Assembly (NCBI RefSeq): GCF_937903345.1
Contig: NZ_CALCZQ010000030.1
Coordinates: forward strand, 310,001 to 374,000
Direction: 5' to 3'
Length of the DNA stretch: 64,000 nt
DNA from: an uncultured Emticicia sp.
GTDB taxonomy: Bacteria; Bacteroidota; Bacteroidia; Cytophagales; Spirosomataceae
In this document: positions 1 to 9,527 of the stretch, piece after piece
How positions within the stretch are numbered: position 1 is the stretch's first letter
How the letters are laid out: each line of letters starts with the position of its first letter
The notes under the pieces: model-generated
Seen by the model: only the letters and a program-made list of their open reading frames with translations
Databases searched by the model: none
What the model was told of the DNA's origin: nothing
Program-made: the position numbers and the translations under genes

Positions 1-2
1 AT

Positions 3-110
3 TTGGGTTTAATTTGGGGTATCGGTTTTAGAATTTTTATGAGAGGTAGAAATGTACGTACAAGGCCTCTGCCTGTTTCATTCATTCAAAACAACCTGAT
101 TCTTATTTGA
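3..110 (+). CDS. 3' end of an unidentified gene, cut by the window edge
   Basis: An open frame enters from the left edge and ends at a TGA at 108-110, giving about 35 residues. The stretch starts hydrophobic (LGLIWGIGF), continues basic (MRGRNVRTRP) and ends NNLILI, which would fit the cytoplasmic tail of a membrane protein. Nothing identifies the family. It could be chance reading in AT-rich DNA, because only 35 codons are visible and the upstream part is missing. Confidence 0.35.
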   Translation: MGLIWGIGFRIFMRGRNVRTRPLPVSFIQNNLILI

Positions 111-412
111 AACCCCCTAGTACCTAAGAAGTCATTGTGGCTATTAGGCTGAAATAATATCTTTGTTTTTTAAAAACTTCTTACTTTGATTCGAGTAAAA
201 AACTGACATGTGAATAAAATCTGTTCCTTTTTCATGTTCTATTACTGATAAAATCTTCAAAACACATTGCTTATTGTGTTGTTGCAGACGAAATATCTTT
301 GGTTCTTTCAGGGAGAAGTAGCTTGGTAGAAGACTAAAAGTTCACTACAAGTAAGCGATAATCAAAAGTTAATTTATTAGCTATGTTTCCTCTGCTACCT
401 GTGAACTTGCAA
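111..412. other. Intergenic stretch without recognisable gene
   Basis: About 300 bp between the partial gene at the left edge and the hypothetical gene read from the other strand. All frames are broken by stops. I see no tRNA fold, strong hairpin or repeat. Confidence 0.5.
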
Positions 413-1063
413 TCAGTTTGCATTATAATGATGCAAAAATGAGATAAGTCGTTCGTAACTTAATAAGTCCTCCTCAGTGCCATTTTTTAGCAGAAAATGG
501 CGATAAATATTCGAAATTGTAATAAAATTGCAATTATTGCTAATTTTTGCGGCAACTATTCCTTTAAAACACCGATGCACTTGATTGTATACATATCGGC
601 AAGGCATCGTCGGCGAATCATTTAAGGTTTCTTCAATAAAAATTAATGAATCAGCAGTTTTCAAAAACGCAAAACCTTTTTCATCAAAAAACTTCCTAAT
701 TTCTTGCGTTACTTTATCAAATTCGGCTTCATTACTTATCTTATATCTAAAATATTTTTTTTCTAAATACTTGCCGATACTTATAACCAATGTATTGGCG
801 GCTGGTCTATACCCAAAACTGTTATTGAGGAATTGTTGGGCGATTTGCTCGACAAATTCAAACCTTACGCCAAAATTTACTTCAACCCAAAATACATTTT
901 GTGCTTCTGAAATAGAAAAAATTATATTCTGAAATCCGTTTTGTGTAGATTTGCGGTACTGCTTTTGATCAGGCAGAAAACCAAATCCTTGTGATTGGAA
1001 AAAAATATCCAATTGTTCATAAAATTTGGTTTCGAACTGATTATGTATCATATCTGAATTCAT
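413..1063 (-). CDS. Hypothetical protein, 216 residues
   Basis: I do not recognise this family. The protein has no signal peptide and no membrane segment, and is rich in aromatic and charged residues, so a soluble cytoplasmic protein is likely. It opens MNSDMIHNQFETKFYEQLD and has short helical stretches with phenylalanine repeats. Two roughly similar halves might exist: each has a DxFFxSQGFGF-like or RKFFDEKGFAF-like segment (residues about 19-29 and 124-133), which hints at an internal duplication. It is divergent from the TonB receptor, with a 77-bp gap between the two starts. Length and codon use look like a real gene. Confidence 0.6.
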   Translation of the reverse strand: MNSDMIHNQFETKFYEQLDIFFQSQGFGFLPDQKQYRKSTQNGFQNIIFSISEAQNVFWVEVNFGVRFEFVEQIAQQFLNNSFGYRPAANTLVISIGKYLEKKYFRYKISNEAEFDKVTQEIRKFFDEKGFAFLKTADSLIFIEETLNDSPTMPCRYVYNQVHRCFKGIVAAKISNNCNFITISNIYRHFLLKNGTEEDLLSYERLISFLHHYNAN

Positions 1064-1140
1064 TTACAGTTAAACCTTTGTTATACTTAAATGTTTAGAG
1101 ATTAGCAGTAAAATATGTTTTTTTCATTAGCGATATACCA

Positions 1141-3480
1141 ATGTATAGAGTATTTATCATTGCCCTACTTGTGATTGGCACGTGCTTTAGAGTAATTGCC
1201 CAATCAACAGTAAATATACCAGCGGCTACTCAAATTATCCGTGGAAAAGTTATAGACTTTTTTAGCGAACAGCCAGTCGTTGCAGCTTCAATTAAACTTT
1301 TAAATTCAAAAAAAGGTATTCAAACCGATATTGATGGTAGTTTTTCATTTGAAAAAATACCTATTGGGCGTTTTCAGTTGGAAGTAAGTTCTGTTGGCTA
1401 CGCAAGTCAAACCATTTCCGAACTTTTGCTTGAATCAGGCAAAGAAATGGTGTTGGTAATCAGGCTTCATGCCAGTACCAATCATTTGGAAGAGTCTATC
1501 GTAATTGGTTCCTCGGCGAATCTTTCGGGTGCAGTTACGAGTATTCAGCATATTTCGACCGAACAAATTTTTCGTTTACCTGGAACCTATCTCGATCCTG
1601 CACGTTTAGCAACTGCCTACGCAGGCGTGGTCAATTCAAATGACCAAGCCAATGGCATGGTTATCAGGGGAAACTCACCAAATGGAATGCAATGGCGTTT
1701 GGAGGGAATCGAAATCGTGAACCCAAATCATTTGAGTAATGCAGGCACGTTTAGCGACCGTGTAACACAAAATTCGGGCGGTGTGAATATTATTTCTGCC
1801 CAATTATTGGGGAATATGAATTTCTTGACGGGTGCTTTTCCTGCCGAATATGGAAATGCTCTTTCAGGAGTGATGGACATGCGTTTGCGTAAGGGAAATG
1901 ATAGAAAGCATGAATTTACTGCACAAGCAGGTTTGATTGGGATTGATTTGGCCGCTGAAGGGCCAATTGGTAAGAAAGGGGCAAGTTATTTAGTCAATTA
2001 TAGGTATTCGTTTACTGGTTTATTGGCAACAATGGGTGTGAAATTTGGGGGAGAAGATATCCGATTCCAGGACTTAGCATTTAATCTTAACTTCCCGACA
2101 AAAAAAGCTGGAACATTTATGCTTTTTGGAATGGGTGGCTTGAGTAGCAATGTTTTTGAAGCGGTAAGAGATACATCTCAATGGATTGTCCAAAAAGATG
2201 GATTTGACATAAATTATAAAAACCGAATGGGTGCCGCTGGGTTTACTCATAGCCTTAATATTGGCAAGAAACTGCTTTGGCGAATGGTTCTGGCTACATC
2301 TGGCTTGAAAAACACCCGTGAAGGTTATGTGTTGAGTAAAGTAAATTATCAACGTTTTCTAATTCAGGCAGATTCCTCTACTCGTGTAAAAACATCGATA
2401 TCGACAAGTTTGAGTTATAAATTTAATGAAAGAGCCAATCTAAAAGTTGGCGTTTTTGTAACCCAACAATATGATGAATTATTTGCACGCTCCGCAGATA
2501 AACGAGCAAATGGTGCTGCCGCTGGCTTAATCATTCAGCCTTATGCCAATTTACATTGGGCAATTCTTCCGAAACTATCGGCCAATATCGGTTTTCATTA
2601 CCTCAAATACACCTTCAATCGGACCAAATCCGTAGAGCCACGTTTCTCGATTCTGTATCAACTGACTAATAATCAAACTCTTGGCTTTGCTTATGGCCTG
2701 CATAGTCAGTTACAGCAGCCCGAAATTTATTTTGCCTTAGCAACACAAAATAGTGCGTTTTTGGGTAATGCAAGTCTTGATGTAACTAAATCACATCATT
2801 ATGTATTAAGCCATAAATACTCATTAAAAAAGGGGTCTTATCTAAAAACAGAACTTTTTTATCAACAAATTTTTAATGTTCCAGCTGCTTTATTGAACCC
2901 TACATTTTCGACATTAAATTTGGTGGAAGATTTTACTCCAGAGCCACTACAAAATGCAGGAACGGGCAGAAATTATGGATTAGAATTCACTTTTCAGCAA
3001 TACCTTATTAATGGTTTTTATACTTTAACGAATGCTACGATTTATAATGCGACGTATAAAAATAACGATGGAATAGAGCGGAATAGTCGATTTAACGGAA
3101 AACACATTTTTAACCTGACACTCGGAAAAGAATGGGAGAGAAGCAAAGACCGAACTCTCGGAACGAGTATAAGAGTTATCTGGTTGGGCGGTTTCTACGA
3201 GAGAGAAGTAAATGAACTAGCGTCGATTGATAATAAGCGTTTGATTTACAGAAATGCTGATGCTTTTACTATAAAACAACCTGACTATTTCAGACCCGAT
3301 TTTCGTATTTATATGAAAAAATCTAAGGAAAAATATTCTCGTACTTTAGCTTTTGATATTCAGAATATTGCCAACTATCAGAATGTTTCGTATAGTTATT
3401 ATGATATTTTGCAGAACAAAATCGTTAGACAATACCAAATGGGCTTGATTCCGATTTTAAGCTATCGTTGGGAGTTTTAA
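1141..3480 (+). CDS. TonB-dependent receptor with carboxypeptidase-regulatory-like domain
   Basis: Outer membrane barrel of 779 residues. A signal peptide ending near IAQ (residues 1-21) is followed by a CarboxypepD_reg-like domain (about 32-90; IIRGKVIDFFSEQPVVAASI), the plug (about 115-245) and a large beta-barrel that ends in phenylalanine (SYRWEF), as outer membrane proteins usually do. Such receptors import a ligand across the outer membrane using energy from TonB-ExbBD. The substrate cannot be read from the sequence. The gene lies 15 bp before the M1 peptidase on the same strand, so the two may be co-transcribed, which would suit peptide capture, but this is inference. The plug repeats AEYGNALSGVMD, typical of the family. 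Confidence 0.9.
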   Translation: MYRVFIIALLVIGTCFRVIAQSTVNIPAATQIIRGKVIDFFSEQPVVAASIKLLNSKKGIQTDIDGSFSFEKIPIGRFQLEVSSVGYASQTISELLLESGKEMVLVIRLHASTNHLEESIVIGSSANLSGAVTSIQHISTEQIFRLPGTYLDPARLATAYAGVVNSNDQANGMVIRGNSPNGMQWRLEGIEIVNPNHLSNAGTFSDRVTQNSGGVNIISAQLLGNMNFLTGAFPAEYGNALSGVMDMRLRKGNDRKHEFTAQAGLIGIDLAAEGPIGKKGASYLVNYRYSFTGLLATMGVKFGGEDIRFQDLAFNLNFPTKKAGTFMLFGMGGLSSNVFEAVRDTSQWIVQKDGFDINYKNRMGAAGFTHSLNIGKKLLWRMVLATSGLKNTREGYVLSKVNYQRFLIQADSSTRVKTSISTSLSYKFNERANLKVGVFVTQQYDELFARSADKRANGAAAGLIIQPYANLHWAILPKLSANIGFHYLKYTFNRTKSVEPRFSILYQLTNNQTLGFAYGLHSQLQQPEIYFALATQNSAFLGNASLDVTKSHHYVLSHKYSLKKGSYLKTELFYQQIFNVPAALLNPTFSTLNLVEDFTPEPLQNAGTGRNYGLEFTFQQYLINGFYTLTNATIYNATYKNNDGIERNSRFNGKHIFNLTLGKEWERSKDRTLGTSIRVIWLGGFYEREVNELASIDNKRLIYRNADAFTIKQPDYFRPDFRIYMKKSKEKYSRTLAFDIQNIANYQNVSYSYYDILQNKIVRQYQMGLIPILSYRWEF

Positions 3481-3543
3481 TAAATCCACATTTTTATGTC
3501 GATAATGACCCACAAAACAACAAAAATTTTGAATTATAAAAAT

Positions 3544-5532
3544 ATGAAAAATTTACTTGCAGTGCTTTTTATCTGTTTTTTATCTTTTGCTTGTTATGCT
3601 CAAGATAATGGAGCAGATATTTGTTCGGTGTCTAAACAATCAGCATTTAAGCGTTTTCGAGATTTAGGTAATGCACGAGTTGCTTATCCTGGTGATGATA
3701 AAATCGACGTGACTTATTATAAGTTGAATCTGAATATATCTCATGCCCAACAATACCTTAGAGGTGAAGTTACGGTGGCTTTTAAACTTATAGCAGCATC
3801 ATCGAATTGTTTCTTAGATTTGCGTAGTCCGTTGAAAGTTGACTCTGTCAAATTAGATAATAAACGAATAACTTTCGTGCAAGATGCCAGTAAGGTGAAT
3901 CTTAATTTCGATAAATCATATCCGCAAGGACAAGGCTTGACTGTGATTGTATTTTACCAAGGTAAACCTAATTCATCTGCGTTTGGTAGTTTTACATTTG
4001 CAACTCATGGAAGTAATAATTCACCTGTAGTGTGGAGTTTAAGTGAACCCTACGGTGCTCCCGATTGGTTTCCATGTAAAGATACTCCTGCCGATAAAGC
4101 CGATTCATCTGATGTTTGGATTACTATGCCTACTTCTTTCGTCTCAGTTTCGAATGGAATTTTAACTAAAGTGCTCGAAAACAAGGATAATACACGCACT
4201 TATCAATGGAAAAATCGTTATCCAATTGCTCAATATTTAATTTCGATTGCTTGTTCAAATTATGTAGAATACAAAAATTATTTTAAGTATTCTAAAACGG
4301 GTAGTGTTCCGCAGGATTCTATGACTATAAATCACTTTGTTTATCCTGAATCTTATACATCAAATGTAAAAAATCAACTTGACCAAACACCTTTTATGCT
4401 CAAGCTTTTTTCGGAAAAATTTGGACTTTACCCATTTATTAAAGAAAAGTACGGACATGCTCAGTGTGATTTTGGCGGTGGAATGGAGCACCAAACTTGT
4501 ACGTCTATCAACAGTTATGGAGGAAGTTTAGTAGCCCATGAACTTGCCCACCAGTGGTTTGGGGATAAAATAACTTGTAAAAATTGGGAAAATATTTGGC
4601 TAAATGAGGGTTTTGCTACCTATGGTGAAGCTATCTATGCCGAAGCTTTGGGAGGTAAAACTGGGTATCAGGCCAATATTGCTGGGAATGCAGCTCGTGC
4701 AAAACGTGCCGTTGGAACACTTTATGTGCAGAATATAAATAATGAAGCTGAGATTTTTAGTAATATTCGTACTTATTCGAAAGGGGCGATGGTGCTTCAC
4801 ATGTTGCGGGGAATTGTGGGCGATGAAAAGTTCTACAAAATTTTGCAAAATTACCTTGTTTCGAGTGTTGCTTATGCGGCTGCCACCACCGAAGATTTTC
4901 AGAAAGTGGCAGAAGAAACTACAGGCTTGAATCTTGAATACTTTTTTAAAGAATGGGTCTATGGTGAAGGCTACCCAAAATACACATATACCTACAATCC
5001 AAGCGAAACATCAAAGGAATTAAAAATTCAGATTGCCCAGTCTTCTGGTATAAACCCAATGGTATTTTCGATGCCAGTTGATATAAAAATCGTTATGGCC
5101 GATGGTTCAGAAAGTCTAACAACGGTATTTATAGATAAGGCAAACCAAGAAATTACGTTTTCAAAGCCACAAGGAGCAATTTCGCAAGTGATTTTTGACC
5201 CAGAGAGCAAAATATTAAAGGATGTTAGCGAAAATAAAGTTGCATTAGCCATCACTGGAAATGAGGTAGAGTCGACTTTAGTGAGTTGGAATATTTATCC
5301 AAACCCTGCTGATAATCAATTAGTTGTGAATTTTGGATTATCAAAACAAGCTGAGGTTGAGGTCGAAATTTATGATAAATTAGGCAAAAAACTAAAATCA
5401 GAAGCGATTGAGGTTTTAAGATTCGGTAATTATTTTAAACGAATTTCGTTGAATGAATTTTCGAGTGGAATTTTTTTGGTGCGTCTACGCATCAACGACC
5501 AATATTTTGGAAAGAATTTAATTGTTAAATAA
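3544..5532 (+). CDS. M1 family metallopeptidase with T9SS sorting domain
   Basis: Gluzincin aminopeptidase related to aminopeptidase N. The start at 3544 is preferred over the upstream ATG at 3496 because it places the signal peptide (MKNLLAVLFICFLSFACYAQ) at the N-terminus. Catalytic features with this numbering: GGGMEH at 311-316 (the GAMEN-like exopeptidase motif), zinc site HELAH at 332-336 and the third ligand Glu355 in NEGFATYGE. The last about 80 residues form a type A T9SS sorting domain (NIYPNPADNQL, then a Gly-rich beta segment ending FGKNLIVK). The enzyme is therefore probably exported by type IX secretion and released or anchored at the surface, where it trims peptides. It follows the TonB receptor closely. 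Confidence 0.92.
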   Translation: MKNLLAVLFICFLSFACYAQDNGADICSVSKQSAFKRFRDLGNARVAYPGDDKIDVTYYKLNLNISHAQQYLRGEVTVAFKLIAASSNCFLDLRSPLKVDSVKLDNKRITFVQDASKVNLNFDKSYPQGQGLTVIVFYQGKPNSSAFGSFTFATHGSNNSPVVWSLSEPYGAPDWFPCKDTPADKADSSDVWITMPTSFVSVSNGILTKVLENKDNTRTYQWKNRYPIAQYLISIACSNYVEYKNYFKYSKTGSVPQDSMTINHFVYPESYTSNVKNQLDQTPFMLKLFSEKFGLYPFIKEKYGHAQCDFGGGMEHQTCTSINSYGGSLVAHELAHQWFGDKITCKNWENIWLNEGFATYGEAIYAEALGGKTGYQANIAGNAARAKRAVGTLYVQNINNEAEIFSNIRTYSKGAMVLHMLRGIVGDEKFYKILQNYLVSSVAYAAATTEDFQKVAEETTGLNLEYFFKEWVYGEGYPKYTYTYNPSETSKELKIQIAQSSGINPMVFSMPVDIKIVMADGSESLTTVFIDKANQEITFSKPQGAISQVIFDPESKILKDVSENKVALAITGNEVESTLVSWNIYPNPADNQLVVNFGLSKQAEVEVEIYDKLGKKLKSEAIEVLRFGNYFKRISLNEFSSGIFLVRLRINDQYFGKNLIVK

Positions 5533-5638
5533 AACTCATAAACTTTTTTGAACAGTTGCATCGATGTTTTGATGGGTGGATGGTTCACTATATTTTAACA
5601 ATTCGAATGAGACTGTTGATGTAGCTTTTTTACGCGAA

Positions 5639-6484
5639 ATGAAATTATTGATACTAGCAGGCGGGATGTCATCTCGTATGAAAAAGAATTTAGAAGGAAA
5701 TACCAACCTCGATTCAAAATTGATTGAACAAGCCAATACCTTACCAAAGTCGATGATTGGACTTGGTAAAGATGGCAGACCCTTTCTTGACTATGTTTTA
5801 TATAATGCGTCGGTGGCGGGTGTCAAAGAAGTTATTTTATTACTTAATCCTAAGGATGATGTTTCACAATCTCATTATGAAAAATTAATGCTAGAAGGAA
5901 AATCTTGGGGTTTGAATATAGGTTTTGCTCGTCAAAATATTCCTGAAGGTCGTCAAAAACCACTTGGTACAACCGATGCGATTGAGCAAGCCCTCAATCA
6001 ATTTCCAGCATGGCAAAATAGCCGATTCATTGTTTGTAATGGTGATAATTTGTATCCAGTAAAAGCCTTTGAATTGCTACTTGACGAAACTTATCCAAAT
6101 GCCATGCTCGATTGGGATACCGAAGGCTATACGGTAGAAAGGGTGAGAAATTGTGCCATTATTAAGAAAGATTCAGATCACTATTTGATTGATTTACTTG
6201 AAAAACCAAATGATGAAGAATGGGCCGAAATTGTAGAAACTATGCCGAGAATTGGTATAAGTTGGAATATTTTTGCATTCACAAGTGCCGATTTGATGCC
6301 TTTTTTGAAGAAAACACCGCTGCATCCTGTTAGAAATGAAAAAGAGATTCCAGTTACTGTAAGAATGTGGGCCAATGATAATCCTAAAGGAATTTATACG
6401 ATTCAGATTTCTGAACTTTTGCCCGACCTTACCAGCAAATATGATATTGCTGAAGTGCAGGCTCTATTAAATTATGAAATTTGA
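5639..6484 (+). CDS. Nucleotidyltransferase, sugar-phosphate type
   Basis: The N-terminus MKLLILAGGMSSRM is the nucleotide-binding signature (LAGGxGxR-like) of the NTP-transferase fold, and CNGDNLYP near residue 140 matches the metal-binding Asp region. At 281 residues it resembles glucose-1-phosphate thymidylyl/uridylyltransferases, but the usual arginine/lysine of GxGTRL is replaced here (GGMSSRMKK), so the substrate is uncertain. The start at 5639 is chosen because the longer frame from 5576 adds 21 residues with no family resemblance. The gene runs convergent to the MFS transporter, with a shared hairpin between them. Confidence 0.8.
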   Translation: MKLLILAGGMSSRMKKNLEGNTNLDSKLIEQANTLPKSMIGLGKDGRPFLDYVLYNASVAGVKEVILLLNPKDDVSQSHYEKLMLEGKSWGLNIGFARQNIPEGRQKPLGTTDAIEQALNQFPAWQNSRFIVCNGDNLYPVKAFELLLDETYPNAMLDWDTEGYTVERVRNCAIIKKDSDHYLIDLLEKPNDEEWAEIVETMPRIGISWNIFAFTSADLMPFLKKTPLHPVRNEKEIPVTVRMWANDNPKGIYTIQISELLPDLTSKYDIAEVQALLNYEI

Positions 6485-6491
6485 AAATGTA

Positions 6492-6547
6492 AACATCGGT
6501 AATCGTTTCTGCTATAGGTTTTAACATTACCGATGTTAATTTTAATA
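6492..6547. terminator. Hairpin between convergent genes
   Basis: Twelve-base perfect arms (AACATCGGTAAT at 6492-6503 and its complement at 6536-6547) with a 32-base loop, sitting between the stops of the nucleotidyltransferase and the MFS gene. Likely acts as a terminator, possibly in both directions. The long loop and lack of a clean T-run lower confidence. Confidence 0.5.
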
Positions 6548-6556
6548 TAATATTTT

Positions 6557-7801
6557 TCAATCAGTTGAAACAATCTCTTTGGTTGGGTCTATAAAAAACC
6601 AAAGCCCCGAAGCCACAATTAAACAGCCAGCAATCAGGAATAATGGAAAATTGAAATTGCCAGTTTGCTGTACGATTATTCCGAATATAATAGTGATAAA
6701 GAATCCTCCCATTTGTCCAGCAAAATTCATTGCACCTGTCACTGTTCCCGAATTTCTTTTGCCAATATCTACACATACTGCAAATGCTACTGGTAAAGTT
6801 AGGTCTTTCAGAAACACACAAAGAGCCAATAAATAACCCGCCGTTTCGTTATCGATTGTGAGTCCAGCGGCTAAAAAACAAATACTTGATAATCCTAAAC
6901 CTGCTATTCCAACAATTCTTCGTCCGAGTTTTAAACCCAATTTTTCACTCAAAATATCGCTGGCAAAACCACCTACCAAACAGCCGATTGCTCCCAAAAA
7001 ATACGATAATGAAACAAAGTTTTTGGCTTGGTCTTCGCTCATTTGGCGGCCTTCTTGGAAATAAGTCGATGACCAATTTGTGAAGAAATAAGAAGCATAA
7101 AAAAACAAATGACACATCAGCATTAGTACCCAAATATTGGGGTTTCGGATAATAGTCTGCCAACTGATTTTATGACTAACTGGTGCTTGTCGGCGAGCAG
7201 ATTCAATTTCTTCGATTTCTTGTGAGGTGATACCTGTATGTTCGGCGGGGTTATCTCGAAACCAAAAATACCAAACCAATGCCCATGCAGAGCCAACCAC
7301 TCCAAGAATGAAAAACGCATATCTCCAACCAAAGGTATGCACCAAAGGAATAACCAAAAGCGGAGTCAATGCTCCACCGATTCGGCCAGCTGCCCAAATT
7401 ACGGATTGGGCTCTACCAACTTCAACCGCAGGAAACCATCGAGAAATTACAATTGAAGCATTTGGGTATGCACCTGCTTCGCCTACTCCAAATAAAAATC
7501 TTACGATGAGTAAATAAACAAATCCGAAAGCCGTACCAGTTAGAGCCGTAAAACCTGACCACCAAAACACCACACGCGTCAAAATTTTTCGAGGGCCAAG
7601 TCGGTCACCAAGGATACCCGTTGGTAATTCAAAAAGAGCATAAGCCAGCGAAAATGCCCCCAAAATATAGCCAAAAGATTGGTTGTCGAGGTGTAAATCT
7701 GCTTTTACGTACTTGCTTACTACATTCATACAAACTCGGTCGAGGAAAGTAATAATCGAAAGTAAGAATAGCATAAAAAGGACTCGGTGGCGAATTTTCA
7801 T
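6557..7801 (-). CDS. MFS transporter
   Basis: A 414-residue, 12-helix permease of the major facilitator superfamily, inner membrane. The loop after helix 2 carries GILGDRLGPRKIL, the MFS motif A (GxLxDRxGRR type). The opening and the RFLFGVGEAGAYPN segment resemble the anion:cation symporter branch (hexuronate and related organic anion transporters), in which that RxxxGxxEAxxxP motif is diagnostic. The substrate is not determinable. No catabolic genes sit beside it: the neighbours are the nucleotidyltransferase and an S41 protease. Confidence 0.88.
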   Translation of the reverse strand: MKIRHRVLFMLFLLSIITFLDRVCMNVVSKYVKADLHLDNQSFGYILGAFSLAYALFELPTGILGDRLGPRKILTRVVFWWSGFTALTGTAFGFVYLLIVRFLFGVGEAGAYPNASIVISRWFPAVEVGRAQSVIWAAGRIGGALTPLLVIPLVHTFGWRYAFFILGVVGSAWALVWYFWFRDNPAEHTGITSQEIEEIESARRQAPVSHKISWQTIIRNPNIWVLMLMCHLFFYASYFFTNWSSTYFQEGRQMSEDQAKNFVSLSYFLGAIGCLVGGFASDILSEKLGLKLGRRIVGIAGLGLSSICFLAAGLTIDNETAGYLLALCVFLKDLTLPVAFAVCVDIGKRNSGTVTGAMNFAGQMGGFFITIIFGIIVQQTGNFNFPLFLIAGCLIVASGLWFFIDPTKEIVSTD

Positions 7802-7954
7802 GAAGGGTCTATCAATTAGGTTTTAGGATTTTTTTTAATAGTCAAATGTAAAAAAAAACCTACAAAATAGATCTTTTGTATTGATAAAAATATGGGTATT
7901 TTGAAAGGAAATCCTATAAACGTGACCGTAACTTAGGTATAATATACAAAAAAT

Positions 7955-7975
7955 AAGCCGCCATAAAGGCAGCTT
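7955..7975 (-). terminator. Terminator of the S41 protease gene
   Basis: Read on the minus strand, an 8-bp stem (AAGCTGCC / GGCGGCTT, one mismatch) with a 5-base loop is followed by ATTTTTT. It lies 26 bp beyond the S41 protease stop. Confidence 0.65.
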
Positions 7976-8000
7976 CAATCTCTCTTTCTCTCAAAAAGTT

Positions 8001-9440
8001 CTATTTTGGAAAAGTTGTAAACATATCCTTTCGATTGTCAGCAGGGTTATCAGAAATATTCTCTTCCAAAACTAAGGTGTTCATAGTCCTAAACGAACGG
8101 CTCTCTGATGCTTCGGCAGACGCAACAACTCCTGTAATGACTTCAATAGCTTTTTTTAGTAAAGTTTCACTTTCATCACCCCAAGGTTTGAAAGGATAAA
8201 TATTATCAGATACTACATAATTTGGAGTAAAACCAGTTTTTGTGCCATATGCTGATTCTCCTTTTGAATTTACAGTACGTAAAACAATTGGTTGCATACC
8301 CCAAGCCCAACGAGCTGGATTCGTTTCGTCTTTAATTGTTATCGAACCCACATTTTTACCGTAAGTGTTTTGGCCAACAATTACAACCTCCATATATGGG
8401 CGTAAGCTATTGATTACCAGTTCACTAGCAGAGGCTGTTCCGTTTGAAGTAAGTACAACCAAACGGTTAAGATTCAAATTATTTGTTTGATTTGTAAACT
8501 TTGTTGGAGTAGCAACAGAAGGGTATTTGACTTTTATATTCGCGTTCCACTCATCTTGATGAATTACATTATTGGTGTTTGGGTTTTTTACCACCAACGA
8601 AGAAATTAAATCCGCCGAAGAAATTCTGCCACCACCATTTGAACGTAAATCTAATACTAATTCATTGACACCAGCAGTTTTGAAATCTCCAAAAACTTGT
8701 TTTAGTTGCTCATCATAAGTTTCTAAAAACTGAGTATATACTAAATAACCAATCTTTTTGTTTCCCTTTTCAATGATTTTTGCAAATTGAATCGGATTGT
8801 TTTGCACAACACCTTTTGTAGCCGTAACAGTTTTTCCCGAAAGTACATAAGAACCGTTCTTAAATTCACCTAAACCAAATGTAGCAGTTTCGTTATTTGT
8901 AATTAACGATGAAAAGTTTGTTCCATTAATTTGTGTACCGTTGACTGTCAATATAATATCTCCACGTTTCAAACCAGCTTTTTCCGCTGGGCTACCTAAA
9001 ATAACGTTTGAGACAAAGAATACTACATTTGTTTGTGTATTATCTAAATAAACTGCGGTTCGTGAAAAACCAAAGGAGGTGCTTACACCACTTAATGAGT
9101 TGCTTAAGTCAGTGATGTTTTCACGAATCCATGAAAATCTATCAGTGTTTGGATAGTCATTAAGCAACGAGTAGAAATAATATTTCGTTATATCGTCTTC
9201 TCCGTCTTTGCCTGTCACCAGCGTCAAGTTAGTTTTGTCTTTGGTTGGCAGTTTGTCTGACCATAAATACCATTCCTTTAGTTGGTCATAGACCCAACTA
9301 TTGGCAGCAGCATTAGGGCTCGTTGTTGTGCTTGATGTAGTGCTCGTCGTATTAGGTGTAGGTTCTGTAGTGTCTTTTTTACAAGAAACAGCTCCAATTA
9401 CTAGAATTAAAATTAAAAGCGTATTCAATTGGGTGTTCAT
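8001..9440 (-). CDS. S41 family peptidase, lipoprotein
   Basis: C-terminal processing protease family (Ctp/Tsp-like serine protease). The lipobox AVSC with Cys20 predicts a lipoprotein, followed by a threonine/serine-rich linker (residues 27-45). A PDZ domain lies around residues 130-190 (GSPAEKAGLKRGDIILTVNG). The catalytic serine is in LTSNGTASASELVINSL, and the peptidase core includes LVLDLRSNGGG. At 479 residues it is typical of Bacteroidota periplasmic or surface S41 lipoproteins. It stands alone as a single-gene unit, with its own terminator downstream. Confidence 0.9.
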   Translation of the reverse strand: MNTQLNTLLILILVIGAVSCKKDTTEPTPNTTSTTSSTTTSPNAAANSWVYDQLKEWYLWSDKLPTKDKTNLTLVTGKDGEDDITKYYFYSLLNDYPNTDRFSWIRENITDLSNSLSGVSTSFGFSRTAVYLDNTQTNVVFFVSNVILGSPAEKAGLKRGDIILTVNGTQINGTNFSSLITNNETATFGLGEFKNGSYVLSGKTVTATKGVVQNNPIQFAKIIEKGNKKIGYLVYTQFLETYDEQLKQVFGDFKTAGVNELVLDLRSNGGGRISSADLISSLVVKNPNTNNVIHQDEWNANIKVKYPSVATPTKFTNQTNNLNLNRLVVLTSNGTASASELVINSLRPYMEVVIVGQNTYGKNVGSITIKDETNPARWAWGMQPIVLRTVNSKGESAYGTKTGFTPNYVVSDNIYPFKPWGDESETLLKKAIEVITGVVASAEASESRSFRTMNTLVLEENISDNPADNRKDMFTTFPK

Positions 9441-9527
9441 TTCATATTTTGTTTGATGAATTTGATAACATAAATTTTAAACGATAGTTTGCAATGAATA
9501 TTATGCCTTAAATTCTATGAAAATAAT